DNA of 64,000 bases from Oligoflexus sp. (GCF_035712445.1 NZ_DASTAT010000095.1:1-64000); one strand, 5' to 3'; numbered from the stretch's first letter, positions 35,308 to 44,354 are shown. Made by a program: numbers and translations. Notes: a model not told the origin generated them from the sequence alone.

Positions 35308-35865
35308 TCAAAGCTTCAAACCATTGATCCTGTTCCGCAGCTCCTGGCAGGCCTCGGGATTCGGCACCAGATAATCACTGCTGATATGCACATTGCCTTC
35401 GCTCACGCGGAGCGTGAAGTATTCCTCGCGGCAGCTGGAGGTCACCCGCAGGCCGCCGATAGGCGTGTCTTCGGTGGGTTCCTGGGAGGGGACTTCGAGC
35501 TTATCTATTTGAGTGGCCAGGGCCACGCAGCCTTCAAAGGGCTGGAAGTTGGTGATGTTTCGAATCGTCAGGCCTTCGATGGTAAGCTGGAAACTATCCC
35601 GGCAGCTGGCGGACACCCGGAATTTACCCGTGGTCCAGGCGGGGCTGCCGAGCCGATCACTGCTTTGGGCAAGGCCCAGTCTGGGCAGGGATTCGATGTC
35701 TTCGGAGGCGGCAATGTCCAAACTCTGTTCAAAGCCATTGGCACGCATCAGCTCGCGATCGAACGCGCGGGCCTGAAGGCGTTGCTTGCCATAAGGCTGG
35801 GTTTTGCAAGAGCTTGCCAGCTGACCTGAGCAGAATGCCAAAACAATGAACGCGAAGCTTCTCAT
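35308..35865 (-). CDS. lipoprotein with internal repeat, unknown function
   Basis: 185 residues; signal peptide with LASSC lipobox (acceptor C20). The mature part contains two copies of a roughly 45-residue unit: 'SASCRDSFQLTIEGLTIRNI..PFEGC' and 'TSSCREEYFTLRVSEGNVHIS..PEAC', each opening with SCR and closing with a Cys, suggesting one disulfide per repeat. Family unknown. GAGGAA upstream supports the ATG at 35865. Convergent with the cyclase gene, with stops one base apart. Confidence 0.75.
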   Translation of the reverse strand: MRSFAFIVLAFCSGQLASSCKTQPYGKQRLQARAFDRELMRANGFEQSLDIAASEDIESLPRLGLAQSSDRLGSPAWTTGKFRVSASCRDSFQLTIEGLTIRNITNFQPFEGCVALATQIDKLEVPSQEPTEDTPIGGLRVTSSCREEYFTLRVSEGNVHISSDYLVPNPEACQELRNRINGLKL

Positions 35866-35997
35866 GAAGTTCCTCGATGGTTCGGACCGAAATTATTTCC
35901 CTCGCTCATTTTGTTGCAAAATCTGATCCAAGGTCCTGTTAATATTATGATAGAAACGCCTAGCGTATCGCGGTACGGACTTTTCGAAGGGAACGCC

Positions 35998-36873
35998 ATG
36001 CATATCCACCTGATCGATGGAACATATGAACTGTTTCGCAGCTATTACGGAGCCCCCGCTGCAAAAAGCCCCGACGGCCGCGAAGTGGGCGCCACACGCG
36101 GGCTTTTGAAAAGCCTCTGGTCGTTTCTGAAAAAAGGCACGATCACGCATGCGGGCATCGCGTTTGATCATGTCATTGAATCGTTCCGCAATGATCTTTT
36201 TGTTGGCTATAAAACAGGGGAGGGGATGGATCCTCTCCTTTATGCCCAGTTTGAGCTGGCGGAACGCGCGGCCCATGCGCTGGGGCTTGTGGTATGGCCG
36301 ATGGTTGAATTCGAGGCGGATGATGCCCTGGCTACGGCAGCCCGCAGAGCCTTTGAAACCCAGGGCGTGACCAAGGTTCTGATTTGTTCACCGGATAAGG
36401 ATATGGCCCAGTGCGTTCGCGGACAGAAACTCGTGATGTTTGATCGGCATAAGGAGGTGGAAACGGATGAGGCCGGAGCTCATGAAAAATTCGGCGTCGG
36501 ACCCGCGTCCATTCCTGACTGGCTGGCGTTGGTCGGAGACACGGCGGATGGAATCCCGGGTGTTCCGAAATGGGGCGCGAAATCAGCGGCTGCATTGCTC
36601 GCTGTTTACGGTTCCTTCGAGAAAATACCGGCCAAGGCCAGCGACTGGTCCGTGAAAGTTCGTGGCGCCGAGGCCCTGGCGGCTAGCCTGAACGCGCATC
36701 GCAAGGAGGCAAAGCTTTACCGTCAGCTCGCAACCCTGCGTGACGATGTGCCGCTCCAGGAAACCGTTTCCGATCTTCGCTGGCGCGGCGCTCGTCGCAA
36801 GGAACTGGAAACCCTCTGCCAGGAGCTGGGCGAAAGCAACTGGCTTCAGAAAGTGACTCTGTGGGCCGAATAA
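35998..36873 (+). CDS. 5'-3' exonuclease (PolI N-domain/ExoIX-like flap nuclease)
   Basis: 291 residues, stand-alone version of the 5'-3' exonuclease domain of DNA polymerase I. Metal-binding acidic residues in 'LIDGTYELFRSYYG', 'VEFEADDALAT', 'ICSPDKDMAQ' and 'VGDTADGIPGVPKWGAKSA' (helix-hairpin-helix for DNA) are in place. GGGAAC precedes the ATG at 35998; an in-frame ATG at 35911 adds 29 residues with no family counterpart. Likely role in flap removal during repair or replication. It meets the glycosyltransferase gene tail to tail, with stops adjacent. Confidence 0.9.
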   Translation: MHIHLIDGTYELFRSYYGAPAAKSPDGREVGATRGLLKSLWSFLKKGTITHAGIAFDHVIESFRNDLFVGYKTGEGMDPLLYAQFELAERAAHALGLVVWPMVEFEADDALATAARRAFETQGVTKVLICSPDKDMAQCVRGQKLVMFDRHKEVETDEAGAHEKFGVGPASIPDWLALVGDTADGIPGVPKWGAKSAAALLAVYGSFEKIPAKASDWSVKVRGAEALAASLNAHRKEAKLYRQLATLRDDVPLQETVSDLRWRGARRKELETLCQELGESNWLQKVTLWAE

Positions 36874-38055
36874 TCAAGCCTGAGTGCCATACGCAGTGCT
36901 GGTGACCATGACATCCTTCACGACAAACTGATCATTCACCAGTTTCCACATGGCCGCGAAAGTCTGTTCCCAGGATATGTCGGTTAAGAATTCATCCACA
37001 CGGCTGAGCCAGGCATCATAGCCGGCTTTATCAGCCAGAATGGATTCCGCACGGATAATAAAGGCATCCGCATCATCGGCGATCGACACGAGATTCTTCA
37101 CACCATAAGGATGCACGACATCCCGAATCGAGGTGGAGATGACCCGACGGCCTGCGGCCAGATACTCCGGAGTCTTGGTCGGACTGATATAGCGGGTCGC
37201 ATCGTTTCGCGCAAACGGCAAAATCGCGATATCCCAGCTGGCCAGATACCGGGGCAGGTCTTCGTAAGTTTTTCCGCCTAAATAATGAATATTTGGCTGG
37301 CGGGGAAGGCTGGCCGGATCAATTTTCACGATCGGTCCTACCATGACGATTTGCCAATCGGGTCGTTTGCTGGCGATCTGATCCAAAAGTTCCAGATCAA
37401 TGCGTTCATCAATCACACCCACATATCCAAGCCTGGGACGCGGAATGCCGGCCTGATCGTGAGGCTCGGACGTCATGTCGCGAGCCTGCGCGAAATGGGC
37501 GACGTCCACGCTGCTGGGAAAGGGATAAACCCTTTGATGCAGGTGGCGCTTGGCGTTGAAGAGACTGAATCCGCCCGTGAAAACAAGGTCGACTCGATTC
37601 AGAAGACTCTGCTCCATCAGGGGCAATTCCTGGGGCGCGCCTTTGAAATTCGACAGCTGATCCATGCAATCATAAACGCTGACCACCGGACGCAGATGAT
37701 GCGAATGCTTCAAATGCATGGGACTGTAGTACCAGGTGATATACCGAATGATGCCATGGTCGTCCATCATCTCGTTCAGAAACTTTTTCATCCAGAGATT
37801 GGTTTCCATTTCGCCGTATCCTCGGGGCAGGTGAGGAGTGGCGACAAAGATATTATCGGCTTCCTCTCTGACCTGAAGTTCAGGGACTGCATTGTCACTC
37901 GTAATCGGTTCTTCAAAGAAAAATACACGTCCCTCTTTGGCAATACGACTCATCAAATGCTGGGGACGCTGAAAGACAAAGTTCCAGCGGAGATGCGAAA
38001 AACAAATGAGATCGGGGGAACTGCTGCTTGCAAATGCCATCTGAAATTTTTTCAT
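36874..38055 (-). CDS. glycosyltransferase, GT-B fold family 1/4-like
   Basis: 393 residues. 'DLICFSHLRWNFVFQRPQHLMSRIA' near the N-terminus and C-terminal blocks 'PRLGYVGVID', 'VMVGPIVKIDPASLPRQPNIHYLGG', 'IAILPFARNDATRYISPTKTPEYLAAGRRVIST' are those of a retaining GT-B transferase; the Ser-Pro-x-Lys-x-x-Glu segment (SPTKTPEY) corresponds to the donor-binding E-x7-E region. The RPQH motif occurs in cell-surface polysaccharide transferases. Donor and acceptor are unknown. GAGGAG upstream of ATG 38055. Divergent from the galactoside operon. Confidence 0.85.
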   Translation of the reverse strand: MKKFQMAFASSSSPDLICFSHLRWNFVFQRPQHLMSRIAKEGRVFFFEEPITSDNAVPELQVREEADNIFVATPHLPRGYGEMETNLWMKKFLNEMMDDHGIIRYITWYYSPMHLKHSHHLRPVVSVYDCMDQLSNFKGAPQELPLMEQSLLNRVDLVFTGGFSLFNAKRHLHQRVYPFPSSVDVAHFAQARDMTSEPHDQAGIPRPRLGYVGVIDERIDLELLDQIASKRPDWQIVMVGPIVKIDPASLPRQPNIHYLGGKTYEDLPRYLASWDIAILPFARNDATRYISPTKTPEYLAAGRRVISTSIRDVVHPYGVKNLVSIADDADAFIIRAESILADKAGYDAWLSRVDEFLTDISWEQTFAAMWKLVNDQFVVKDVMVTSTAYGTQA

Positions 38056-38373
38056 CGTTCACTCCTCGCTACAGGCATCATCATTGCAATAGCTGTACCG
38101 AGGCAGGCAAAGCCAAGAGGCCCATTCTTTGCTGAAGTGACGTAACAGATTCAGTAGGGTCTTCGGAACGCATAATCTTCACCCATTGACGCTTGTTGAT
38201 AATTCAGATACGCAGTCTTCACCCAGCAATAATGAAATATCGAAGGATAGAGGCTGTGTTCACGGAAGCGGTCCTATTGTTTTGGCAATTTACCTTGTGC
38301 TATCTTTTCGCAGGATGCTTAACGGTTCTCCAAAGAGCACGGATTTTCTCTTCTTACACATGGTGGGCAATAT
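38056..38373. other. divergent intergenic region without a gene
   Basis: 318 bases between the glycosyltransferase gene and the galactoside operon. It must hold both promoters. Open frames such as 38193-38492 have no ribosome site and run into the GH2 gene, so I reject them. A 10-base direct repeat at 40-base spacing (see 38176-38225) is the only notable element. Confidence 0.5.
38176..38225. repeat. direct repeat TCTTCACCCA, 40-base spacing
   Basis: TCTTCACCCA occurs at 38176-38185 and 38216-38225. The period of exactly 40 bases is close to four helical turns, so both would face the same side of DNA; candidate regulator sites for the galactoside operon or the glycosyltransferase gene. Confidence 0.4.
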
Positions 38374-40233
38374 ATGAAGGAGAAGCACAGAACGTCGTTG
38401 GACTTGGATCTGCATCATCTCCATCCAAGACCTCAGTTCTGCCGGAAGCACTGGCATTCACTCAATGGTCCCTGGAAATTCTGCTACGATGACACCAGCC
38501 GCTTTCAAAAGCCCTCGGATGTCGCGCAGTGGGATCATACGATTGAAGTTCCGTTTGCTCCTGAAACCGAACGCAGTGGAATAGGCGACGTGACATTTCA
38601 CTCGGTCTGCTGGTACCAGCGCGAGTTTCAGCTTCCTCTCACGAATCAGGAACGCCTGCTCCTGCACTTTGGAGCCGTGGACTATCTGGCTCAGGTCTGG
38701 GTGAACGATCAATTTGTTGGTCGGCATGAAGGCGGTCACACCCCCTTTCATTTTGATATTACGCATTGTCTCAATGACGACGGCCCTCAGATCATTACCG
38801 TCAAGGTGGAAGATAATCCGCAAGATCTGGCCAAGCCCCGCGGAAAGCAGGACTGGCAGTTGGAGCCGCATAGCATCTGGTATCCGCGCACGACGGGGAT
38901 CTGGCAAACGGTTTGGCTGGAGCCTGTGCCTGAAACCTATATCGGCAACGTGCGCTGGACACCGCATCTGGAGCGTTGGGAAATTGGCTTCGAGGCCTTC
39001 ATTGAGGGCTGCGTGCGGCGCGAGCTGCAGATTCGTTTGAAACTGACGCTCGATGATCAGGTGCTGGTGAACGACAGCTACCAGGTGATTCTGGGTGAAG
39101 TGCATCGCAGAATCGCGCTCTCCGACCCCGGGGTCGATGACTTCCGAAACGAACTCCTCTGGAGTCCTGAAAAACCTACACTTATTAAAGCGCAAATCGA
39201 GCTTTATGCGGATAATGAGTGCGTGGATCGTATGCATTCGTATACAGCCCTCCGCTCGGTTTCCATACAGCATGGCGATTTCCTGCTGAATGGCCGGCCC
39301 TACTATCTGCGCATGGTGCTCGATCAGGGCTACTGGCCGGAAAGCTTCATGACCGCGCCCGATGGCGAGGCCTTGAAACGCGATATTGAACTCGTCAAGG
39401 CCATGGGCTTCAATGGTGTTCGCAAACATCAGAAGATCGAGGACCCGCAGTTTCTTTTCTGGGCCGACGTCCTGGGTCTGACGGTCTGGGAAGAGATGCC
39501 GAGCGCCTATCGTTTCACGCATGAAGGCGTGGAACGGATCACGCGGGAATGGATCGAGGCCATCGACCGTGACTATAGTCACCCCTGCATAGTCACCTGG
39601 GTGCCCTTCAACGAATCCTGGGGCGTACCCGACCTTGCAGAAAAGGCCTCGCACCGCAGCTGTGTGCAGGCTCTCTATCACCTGACAAAAACTCTCGATC
39701 CTACCCGTCCCGTCATTGGCAATGATGGTTGGGAAAGCACGGCCACCGACATCATCGGGATCCATGATTACGATAATCATCCCGCGGCTTTCAAGGAACG
39801 CTACGATCCTGCGCTTTCGATGAACGAAATTCTGAATCGACGCAGTCCGGCTGGAAAGATGATCACCATCGAGGGCTATAACAGCCAGAATCAGCCTATA
39901 ATGCTGACCGAGTTCGGCGGCATCGCATTCACCAAGGAAAAGCCCGGCACGAGCAACGCCTGGGGCTATGCCGTATGCACGTCGTCGCGGGATTTGAAAA
40001 AACAGTACAGCGAACTCTTGAGCGTGGTGCATCAGCTGAAGCTCTTCCGTGGTTTTTGCTATACGCAGTTCACGGACACGTTCCAGGAGGCCAACGGTCT
40101 GCTCTTTGCAGATCGAACACCGAAGATTGATATCGAAACTCTGGCCATGTTTACCAGGGGTTTCCAACGTGATCGCGCGGAAATCACTTTGGAAGACGCG
40201 GATACGGCCGGACAACAGATGGGGTGTGAGTGA
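38374..40233 (+). CDS. glycoside hydrolase family 2 (beta-galactosidase/beta-glucuronidase type)
   Basis: 619 residues. Sugar-binding jelly roll (about 20-185: 'LNGPWKF', 'CWYQREFQLP', 'VWVNDQFVGRHEGGHTPF'), Ig-like middle domain, then a TIM barrel from about 290. Acid/base Glu is in VPFNESWG, nucleophile Glu in MLTEFGG. No signal peptide, so it acts in the cytoplasm. With galT and galK behind it a beta-galactosidase role is the best inference, but beta-glucuronidase cannot be excluded. Start is ATG 38374 after GGTGGGC; a TTG at 38398 behind AAGGAG is an alternative. The TGA is one base before the galT ATG. Confidence 0.88.
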   Translation: MKEKHRTSLDLDLHHLHPRPQFCRKHWHSLNGPWKFCYDDTSRFQKPSDVAQWDHTIEVPFAPETERSGIGDVTFHSVCWYQREFQLPLTNQERLLLHFGAVDYLAQVWVNDQFVGRHEGGHTPFHFDITHCLNDDGPQIITVKVEDNPQDLAKPRGKQDWQLEPHSIWYPRTTGIWQTVWLEPVPETYIGNVRWTPHLERWEIGFEAFIEGCVRRELQIRLKLTLDDQVLVNDSYQVILGEVHRRIALSDPGVDDFRNELLWSPEKPTLIKAQIELYADNECVDRMHSYTALRSVSIQHGDFLLNGRPYYLRMVLDQGYWPESFMTAPDGEALKRDIELVKAMGFNGVRKHQKIEDPQFLFWADVLGLTVWEEMPSAYRFTHEGVERITREWIEAIDRDYSHPCIVTWVPFNESWGVPDLAEKASHRSCVQALYHLTKTLDPTRPVIGNDGWESTATDIIGIHDYDNHPAAFKERYDPALSMNEILNRRSPAGKMITIEGYNSQNQPIMLTEFGGIAFTKEKPGTSNAWGYAVCTSSRDLKKQYSELLSVVHQLKLFRGFCYTQFTDTFQEANGLLFADRTPKIDIETLAMFTRGFQRDRAEITLEDADTAGQQMGCE

Positions 40234-40234
40234 G

Positions 40235-41329
40235 ATGCAGTATAAAAGTCGTTTCACCAAACCGGATGGCCGAACTCTTCTGCTTTATAGCCGCCGTCCC
40301 ATCGATGCGAATATCGTGGCCACCAGTCCCTCGCCGACTCCGGTGTCGCTGGAGGGCTCGCACATGCGTTGGCATCCTCTGCGTGGCGAATGGGTAGCCT
40401 ATGCGCGCCACCGGCAGAACAGGACGTTTCTGCCGCCGAAAGAATTCAATCCCCTGGCACCGACGGTTAATCCCGAGTTTCCCACGGAACTGCCTCAGGG
40501 GGATTACGACGTCGCTGTCTTTGAAAATATGTTTCCGACTTTGAGTGAAAAAGCGGTACCTCCTCCGCAAATTCCCGGCGTGGAAACTTATCCGGCCCTG
40601 GGCGTCTGCGAAGTCGTGGTCTTCACCAAAGACCCGACCATGTCTCTGGGACGTTTGCCGCTCGATCACATTCAATTGCTGCTTGAGGTCTGGGGCGACC
40701 GGACCCGAGAGATCGGTGCACGCGCGGATATCAAATACGTCATGCCCTTTGAAAATCGAGGCGTGGAAGTCGGCGTAACCTTGCATCACCCGCATGGCCA
40801 GATCTATGCGTACCCCTTCGTACCGCCGGTTCCGGCCCGTGAAAACGCACAGCAGCTCGCGTATTATGAAAAAAACGGCACGGGGCTTCTGGCTTCGTTC
40901 ATTGAGCGTGAGATTCGCGAACGCATGCGACTGATTTATGAAGGGCCCCATGCGGTCGCTTTTGTGCCGGCCTGTGCGCGCTACCCTTATGAAGTGTGGG
41001 TGGCTCCTAAACGCGCCGTACCCACCATGGATCGCCTGGAAGAGCATGAACGGGCGGATCTTGCCCGGGCTTTGAAAACTGTTCTTTTGAAATTTGATGC
41101 GCTCTGGTCACGTCCATTTCCCTATCTGATGACTTTTCATCAGGCACCTACCGATGGGCGTGAACATCCGGAGTCCCATTTTTATCTTGAATTCAGTCCT
41201 CCTTATCGCAGCTCGGATCGGCTTAAGTTTTTGGCGGGCACAGAGCTTGGCGCGGGCCTCTTCGCCAATGATAGCTTGCCGGAAGACAAGGCCCGGGAGC
41301 TGCAGGGAGTGGAGGTGACCTTTGAGTGA
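40235..41329 (+). CDS. galT: galactose-1-phosphate uridylyltransferase
   Basis: 364 residues. Leloir-pathway enzyme exchanging UMP between UDP-glucose and galactose 1-phosphate. The nucleophile motif HHPHGQ is at about residues 183-188 ('LHHPHGQIYAYPF'); 'RWHPLRGEWVAYARHRQNR' at the N-terminus and 'HFYLEF' at the C-terminus match the family. I start it at ATG 40235, immediately after the GH2 stop. Its last codons contain GGAGGTGACC, the ribosome site of the next gene, whose TTG overlaps the galT stop. Confidence 0.93.
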   Translation: MQYKSRFTKPDGRTLLLYSRRPIDANIVATSPSPTPVSLEGSHMRWHPLRGEWVAYARHRQNRTFLPPKEFNPLAPTVNPEFPTELPQGDYDVAVFENMFPTLSEKAVPPPQIPGVETYPALGVCEVVVFTKDPTMSLGRLPLDHIQLLLEVWGDRTREIGARADIKYVMPFENRGVEVGVTLHHPHGQIYAYPFVPPVPARENAQQLAYYEKNGTGLLASFIEREIRERMRLIYEGPHAVAFVPACARYPYEVWVAPKRAVPTMDRLEEHERADLARALKTVLLKFDALWSRPFPYLMTFHQAPTDGREHPESHFYLEFSPPYRSSDRLKFLAGTELGAGLFANDSLPEDKARELQGVEVTFE

Positions 41330-42404
41330 AATAGATCAGAAATTGGCCACGATGCGCCAGCTGCTGGCGCGGCAGGGCATGGCCGGTTTCCTTTTGCGAG
41401 GGACCGACTGGTTCGCCTGGGCCACGGGTGGCAGCTCCAACACAGTGCTGCTCGCAGCGGAAACAGGAGTTGCGGAAGTCCTGGTCACGCTGCGGGATGC
41501 TTATATCCTTACAGATTCCATCGAAGCCGAACGGTTCCTGAATGAAGAGGCACCCACCCCTTATTTGGTATGGAGTGCGCCCTGGCAGGATCCTTTTGCA
41601 CGCAAAGCATTTGTTCTGGACCAAACCCGAGGCGGTCTTTTAGCAAGCGATCGGCCGCGCGGCGTTGAGTATGCTTTGCCGCGCGACCTCTGGCTTTTAA
41701 GGCGTGAGCTGATGCCTGAAGAGCAGGATCGTTATCGTCTCCTGTGCCTGGAAGCGGCAGAAGCGATGACCGAGACTTTGGAAGCCGCTCACCCCGACTG
41801 GACAGAATTCGATCTGGCCGCCGCGGGTTCGGCCGCCCTTTGGAAAAGGGGCATTCATCCCGCATTAACGATGGCCGGTGGTGAAAATCGCCTGCCTCGT
41901 TATCGGCATCCTGTCGCGTCACGCGAAAAGCTCGGGAGTCGGGCCATGCTGGTTTTTTGCGCGCGCCGGCATGGGCTTTATGCGAATCTCTCGCGCTTTG
42001 TCTATTTCCGCAAGCCGGACAAGGACGAAGAAAAACACAAACTCGATCTTGCGCATGTGGAAGCTGCAGCCTGGCAGGCCAGCCGCCCCGGTGTGCCGCT
42101 CAGCAAGATTTATGAAAAGATAGTCGCAGCCTATGAAAGCATGGGGTACGTCGATGAACCAAGTCGTCATCATCAGGGCGGCCCCACGGGTTACCTGGCG
42201 CGTGAGGAAGTGGCTTCACCGCAGAGCACGGATCCTGTCGCGGATGGTACCGCGTTGGCCTGGAATCCCAGTGTGAAAGGTGGAAAGATCGAGGATACTA
42301 TCCTGGTTCGTGGTTCACAGACCGATATTCTCACAGTCGATCCGCGCTGGCCGACGTTTGAATTTGCGGATCGGAAACGCCCTGACTTTCTGGTGAAACT
42401 ATGA
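41322..42404 (+). CDS. M24-fold (creatinase/aminopeptidase P-like) protein lacking most metal ligands
   Basis: 360 residues. N-terminal creatinase-like domain (about 1-130; 'KLATMRQLLARQGMAGFLLRGTDWFAW') and C-terminal pita-bread domain. Active M24 enzymes need two Asp, one His and two Glu. Here the first Asp region reads 'LVFCARRHGLYANLSRF' (no Asp), the His region reads 'RHHQGGPTGYL', the first Glu block (usually EPG) reads WNPSVKGG, and only the last Glu (KIEDTILV) is clear. A peptidase function is therefore unlikely; a sugar-related or structural role is possible. Start TTG 41322 follows a strong GGAGGTGACC; its TGA overlaps the galK ATG region, so it is coupled on both sides. Confidence 0.8.
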   Translation: MSEIDQKLATMRQLLARQGMAGFLLRGTDWFAWATGGSSNTVLLAAETGVAEVLVTLRDAYILTDSIEAERFLNEEAPTPYLVWSAPWQDPFARKAFVLDQTRGGLLASDRPRGVEYALPRDLWLLRRELMPEEQDRYRLLCLEAAEAMTETLEAAHPDWTEFDLAAAGSAALWKRGIHPALTMAGGENRLPRYRHPVASREKLGSRAMLVFCARRHGLYANLSRFVYFRKPDKDEEKHKLDLAHVEAAAWQASRPGVPLSKIYEKIVAAYESMGYVDEPSRHHQGGPTGYLAREEVASPQSTDPVADGTALAWNPSVKGGKIEDTILVRGSQTDILTVDPRWPTFEFADRKRPDFLVKL

Positions 42405-43504
42405 AAACTGCTTTTCAAAGACTGTTCGATCGCAGCCCAACGAGCATGGTGGAAGCCCCTGGACGCGTGAATCTGATCGGCGAGCACACCGATTACAATG
42501 GTGGTTTCGTCCTGCCCACTCTGATTCCGCAAAAAACCCTGGTGCATCTGGCTCCGCGCAAGGACCGCAAGGTTCAACTGTCCACCATGGATCGCGACGG
42601 GCATATGCGCCGCTTTACGTATCAAATCGGTGAAGAGCATGCTCAGGATGCGTGGGGCGATTATATTCAAGGTCTGACCTGGCTTTACGCGCGCGAAGGA
42701 ATCAACGTCCAGGGTTTTGATGCGCTGATCACTTCGCATGTGCCGATGGGAGCCGGCCTTTCTTCAAGTGCGGCGCTCCTGGTGGCGTTTTCACGGGCTC
42801 TGCGCGAGGCTTTTTCCTTGAGTCTGACCGATGTGCAGATCGCTCTTTTGTGCCAAAGAGTTGAAAACGAGTTCGTCGGGGCCCGCGTTGGCATTATGGA
42901 TCAGATGGCCATCAGCCTGGGCGATCATAATCATGCCTTGTTTTTGGATACGCGGGATCTCAGTACGCGTCTGATTCCTTTGCCCTGGAATAAGATGGAT
43001 CTCTTCGTCATTAATTCCGGCGTGAGGCACCGGCTCAGCGAAGGCGGCGGTTACAACAGCCGCCGTTCAGAATGCGAAGAAGCCTGCCATCTTCTGGGCG
43101 TGAAGCAGCTGCGGGATATCACGGACCCGGATCGTTTGGGTTCCCTGCCCCAGCTCTATCAAAAACGGGCGCGGCATGTGGTGACGGAAAATCAACGGGT
43201 TCTGGAGGCCGTGGAAGCCCTGCAGAACGGCGATATGCTGCGCCTTGGGAAGCTGATGCAGGAGTCGCATCTTTCCATGCGGGACGATTATGAAGTGTCT
43301 GTGCCCGAAATCGATATCCTGGTCGAGGAATCCCTGCGCGAGCCCGGAGTTTTCGGAGCGCGACTGACAGGAGGCGGCTTCGGTGGCTCCATCGTGGGGA
43401 TCTGCGAGCCGAAACAGGCGCTTCTTGTCGCAAAACACATCGTGGAACGAGCCCGGCAACGCTTTGATGAAACGCCTACCATCCTGGTTCCCGAAAGTTT
43501 CTAA
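42401..43504 (+). CDS. galK: galactokinase
   Basis: 367 residues, GHMP kinase phosphorylating galactose at C1. Signature 'GRVNLIGEHTDYNGG' at about 22-36, GHMP ATP motif 'PMGAGLSSSAAL' at about 110-121, and 'GARLTGGGFGGSIV' near the C-terminus are intact, as is the catalytic Asp region 'GIMDQMA'. ATGA overlap with the preceding gene. Last gene of the operon; no galE or mutarotase follows, so those functions must lie elsewhere. Confidence 0.95.
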   Translation: MKTAFQRLFDRSPTSMVEAPGRVNLIGEHTDYNGGFVLPTLIPQKTLVHLAPRKDRKVQLSTMDRDGHMRRFTYQIGEEHAQDAWGDYIQGLTWLYAREGINVQGFDALITSHVPMGAGLSSSAALLVAFSRALREAFSLSLTDVQIALLCQRVENEFVGARVGIMDQMAISLGDHNHALFLDTRDLSTRLIPLPWNKMDLFVINSGVRHRLSEGGGYNSRRSECEEACHLLGVKQLRDITDPDRLGSLPQLYQKRARHVVTENQRVLEAVEALQNGDMLRLGKLMQESHLSMRDDYEVSVPEIDILVEESLREPGVFGARLTGGGFGGSIVGICEPKQALLVAKHIVERARQRFDETPTILVPESF

Positions 43505-43521
43505 ACAGCCAATGTTTTAGT

Positions 43522-43555
43522 CTCCTGGCGCAAATTGCTGCTTATGGGCCAGGAG
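43522..43555 (+). terminator. probable terminator of the galactoside operon
   Basis: CTCCTGGC (43522-43529) pairs with GCCAGGAG (43548-43555) over an 18-base loop; a T7 run follows only at 43574-43580, so this is a weak call. Confidence 0.4.
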
Positions 43556-43671
43556 TCCTCTGCATTCCCACTCTATTTTTTTCCATATTTGCTGCACGTT
43601 AAATGCTGCCAGTAATAATGGCTGGCCTTTTGCATTGTATTCAGAAGTCGAAACTAGAGGAGGATAAATGT

Positions 43672-43968
43672 ATGAGTGCATTTCTCAGAAGGTTTTACTT
43701 ATGGATTGTCGCCTTGTTTGGAGGCGTGTTCCCTTCCACTCTTTTACTGGCTGACGCGAGTCTTTGCGAACGATTGGAGACGCTGATTCAGGATCCGAAG
43801 ATTGCCATACACCTGGAATCGCGTGCCGATGGTTTTGTGATGAAGGCTCAAAGCCGTGAACCCGAGAGTCAAAAGACAGCGCGTTCGTTCGCGGTCGAAG
43901 TTTTAAAAGAGCATAATCTTGAAAACGAAGTTCCGCGAACCAATGGCTATGGACTTCCTGAACAGTGA
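43672..43968 (+). CDS. small exported protein of unknown function
   Basis: 98 residues from ATG 43672, which has an excellent AGAGGAGG site 8 bases upstream; the longer frame from 43603 has none. Signal peptide (MSAFLRRFYLWIVALFGGVFPSTLLLADA), mature part of about 70 residues with one Cys (SLCERL) and a charged, helical pattern. No family recognised. Monocistronic by its surroundings. Confidence 0.65.
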   Translation: MSAFLRRFYLWIVALFGGVFPSTLLLADASLCERLETLIQDPKIAIHLESRADGFVMKAQSREPESQKTARSFAVEVLKEHNLENEVPRTNGYGLPEQ

Positions 43969-43982
43969 ATTCGAGGACCAGC

Positions 43983-44009
43983 GGCATGGGGTGAATTCCG
44001 TCCCATGCC
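43983..44009. repeat. inverted repeat, 8-bp arms
   Basis: GGCATGGG (43983-43990) and CCCATGCC (44002-44009) enclose 11 bases containing GAATTC. It lies 15 bases behind the small exported protein's stop; it may be a terminator lacking a U tract or a protein-binding site. Confidence 0.5.
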
Positions 44010-44235
44010 CAGCTTGATTCCTCCGCCCCGCCCGCGATAGGATACTACTTAACCAAAACTCCCAAGATTCTGAACGACTTTAATCAGATGATGCCCGGAA
44101 ATATTAAAACATTCCGCGACCCGTTTGATTTGCAACAGACGCTTCAGCGTGTAAAGCCAGATAAATAGGTACGCGAAACGAATGTTTTGAGTGAAGGGAT
44201 ACATCCATGATCGTCCTTTGCTCCCCTTGTGTGAA

Positions 44236-44256
44236 ATGCTCCAGCGGAAGGAGCAT
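44236..44256. repeat. inverted repeat/hairpin upstream of nirK
   Basis: ATGCTCC (44236-44242), 7-base loop, GGAGCAT (44250-44256), followed by the AT-rich ATGATTTAATTATTT. Terminator-like but U-poor; may belong to a leader RNA. Confidence 0.4.
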
Positions 44257-44326
44257 ATGATTTAATTATTTCAGCATGGGCAGGATCGGGAAATATTTTT
44301 ATCTAATAATATCAATACTTTAATGC

Positions 44327-44354
44327 TTGGCTCTGCCATTGCATTGGGTAAAAT
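44327..44354 (+). promoter_or_regulatory. candidate nirK promoter
   Basis: TTGGCT (44327-44332) and TAAAAT (44349-44354) are 16 bases apart, 65 bases before the nirK ATG. Confidence 0.4.

Noticed and set aside
38193..38492. 99-codon open frame with hydrophobic start before the GH2 gene
   Set aside because: No ribosome site, overlaps the GH2 gene in another frame, and no similarity to any protein I know.
38458..40260. 600-codon minus-strand frame over the GH2 gene
   Set aside because: GH2 catalytic motifs NES and EFGG are on the plus strand; the antisense frame arises from codon bias.
44100..44140. TTGATTTGCAAC as a possible FNR/NNR box before nirK
   Set aside because: The half-sites are separated by 5 bases, not 8 as in NNR or the 4-base FNR form, and the second half does not match.
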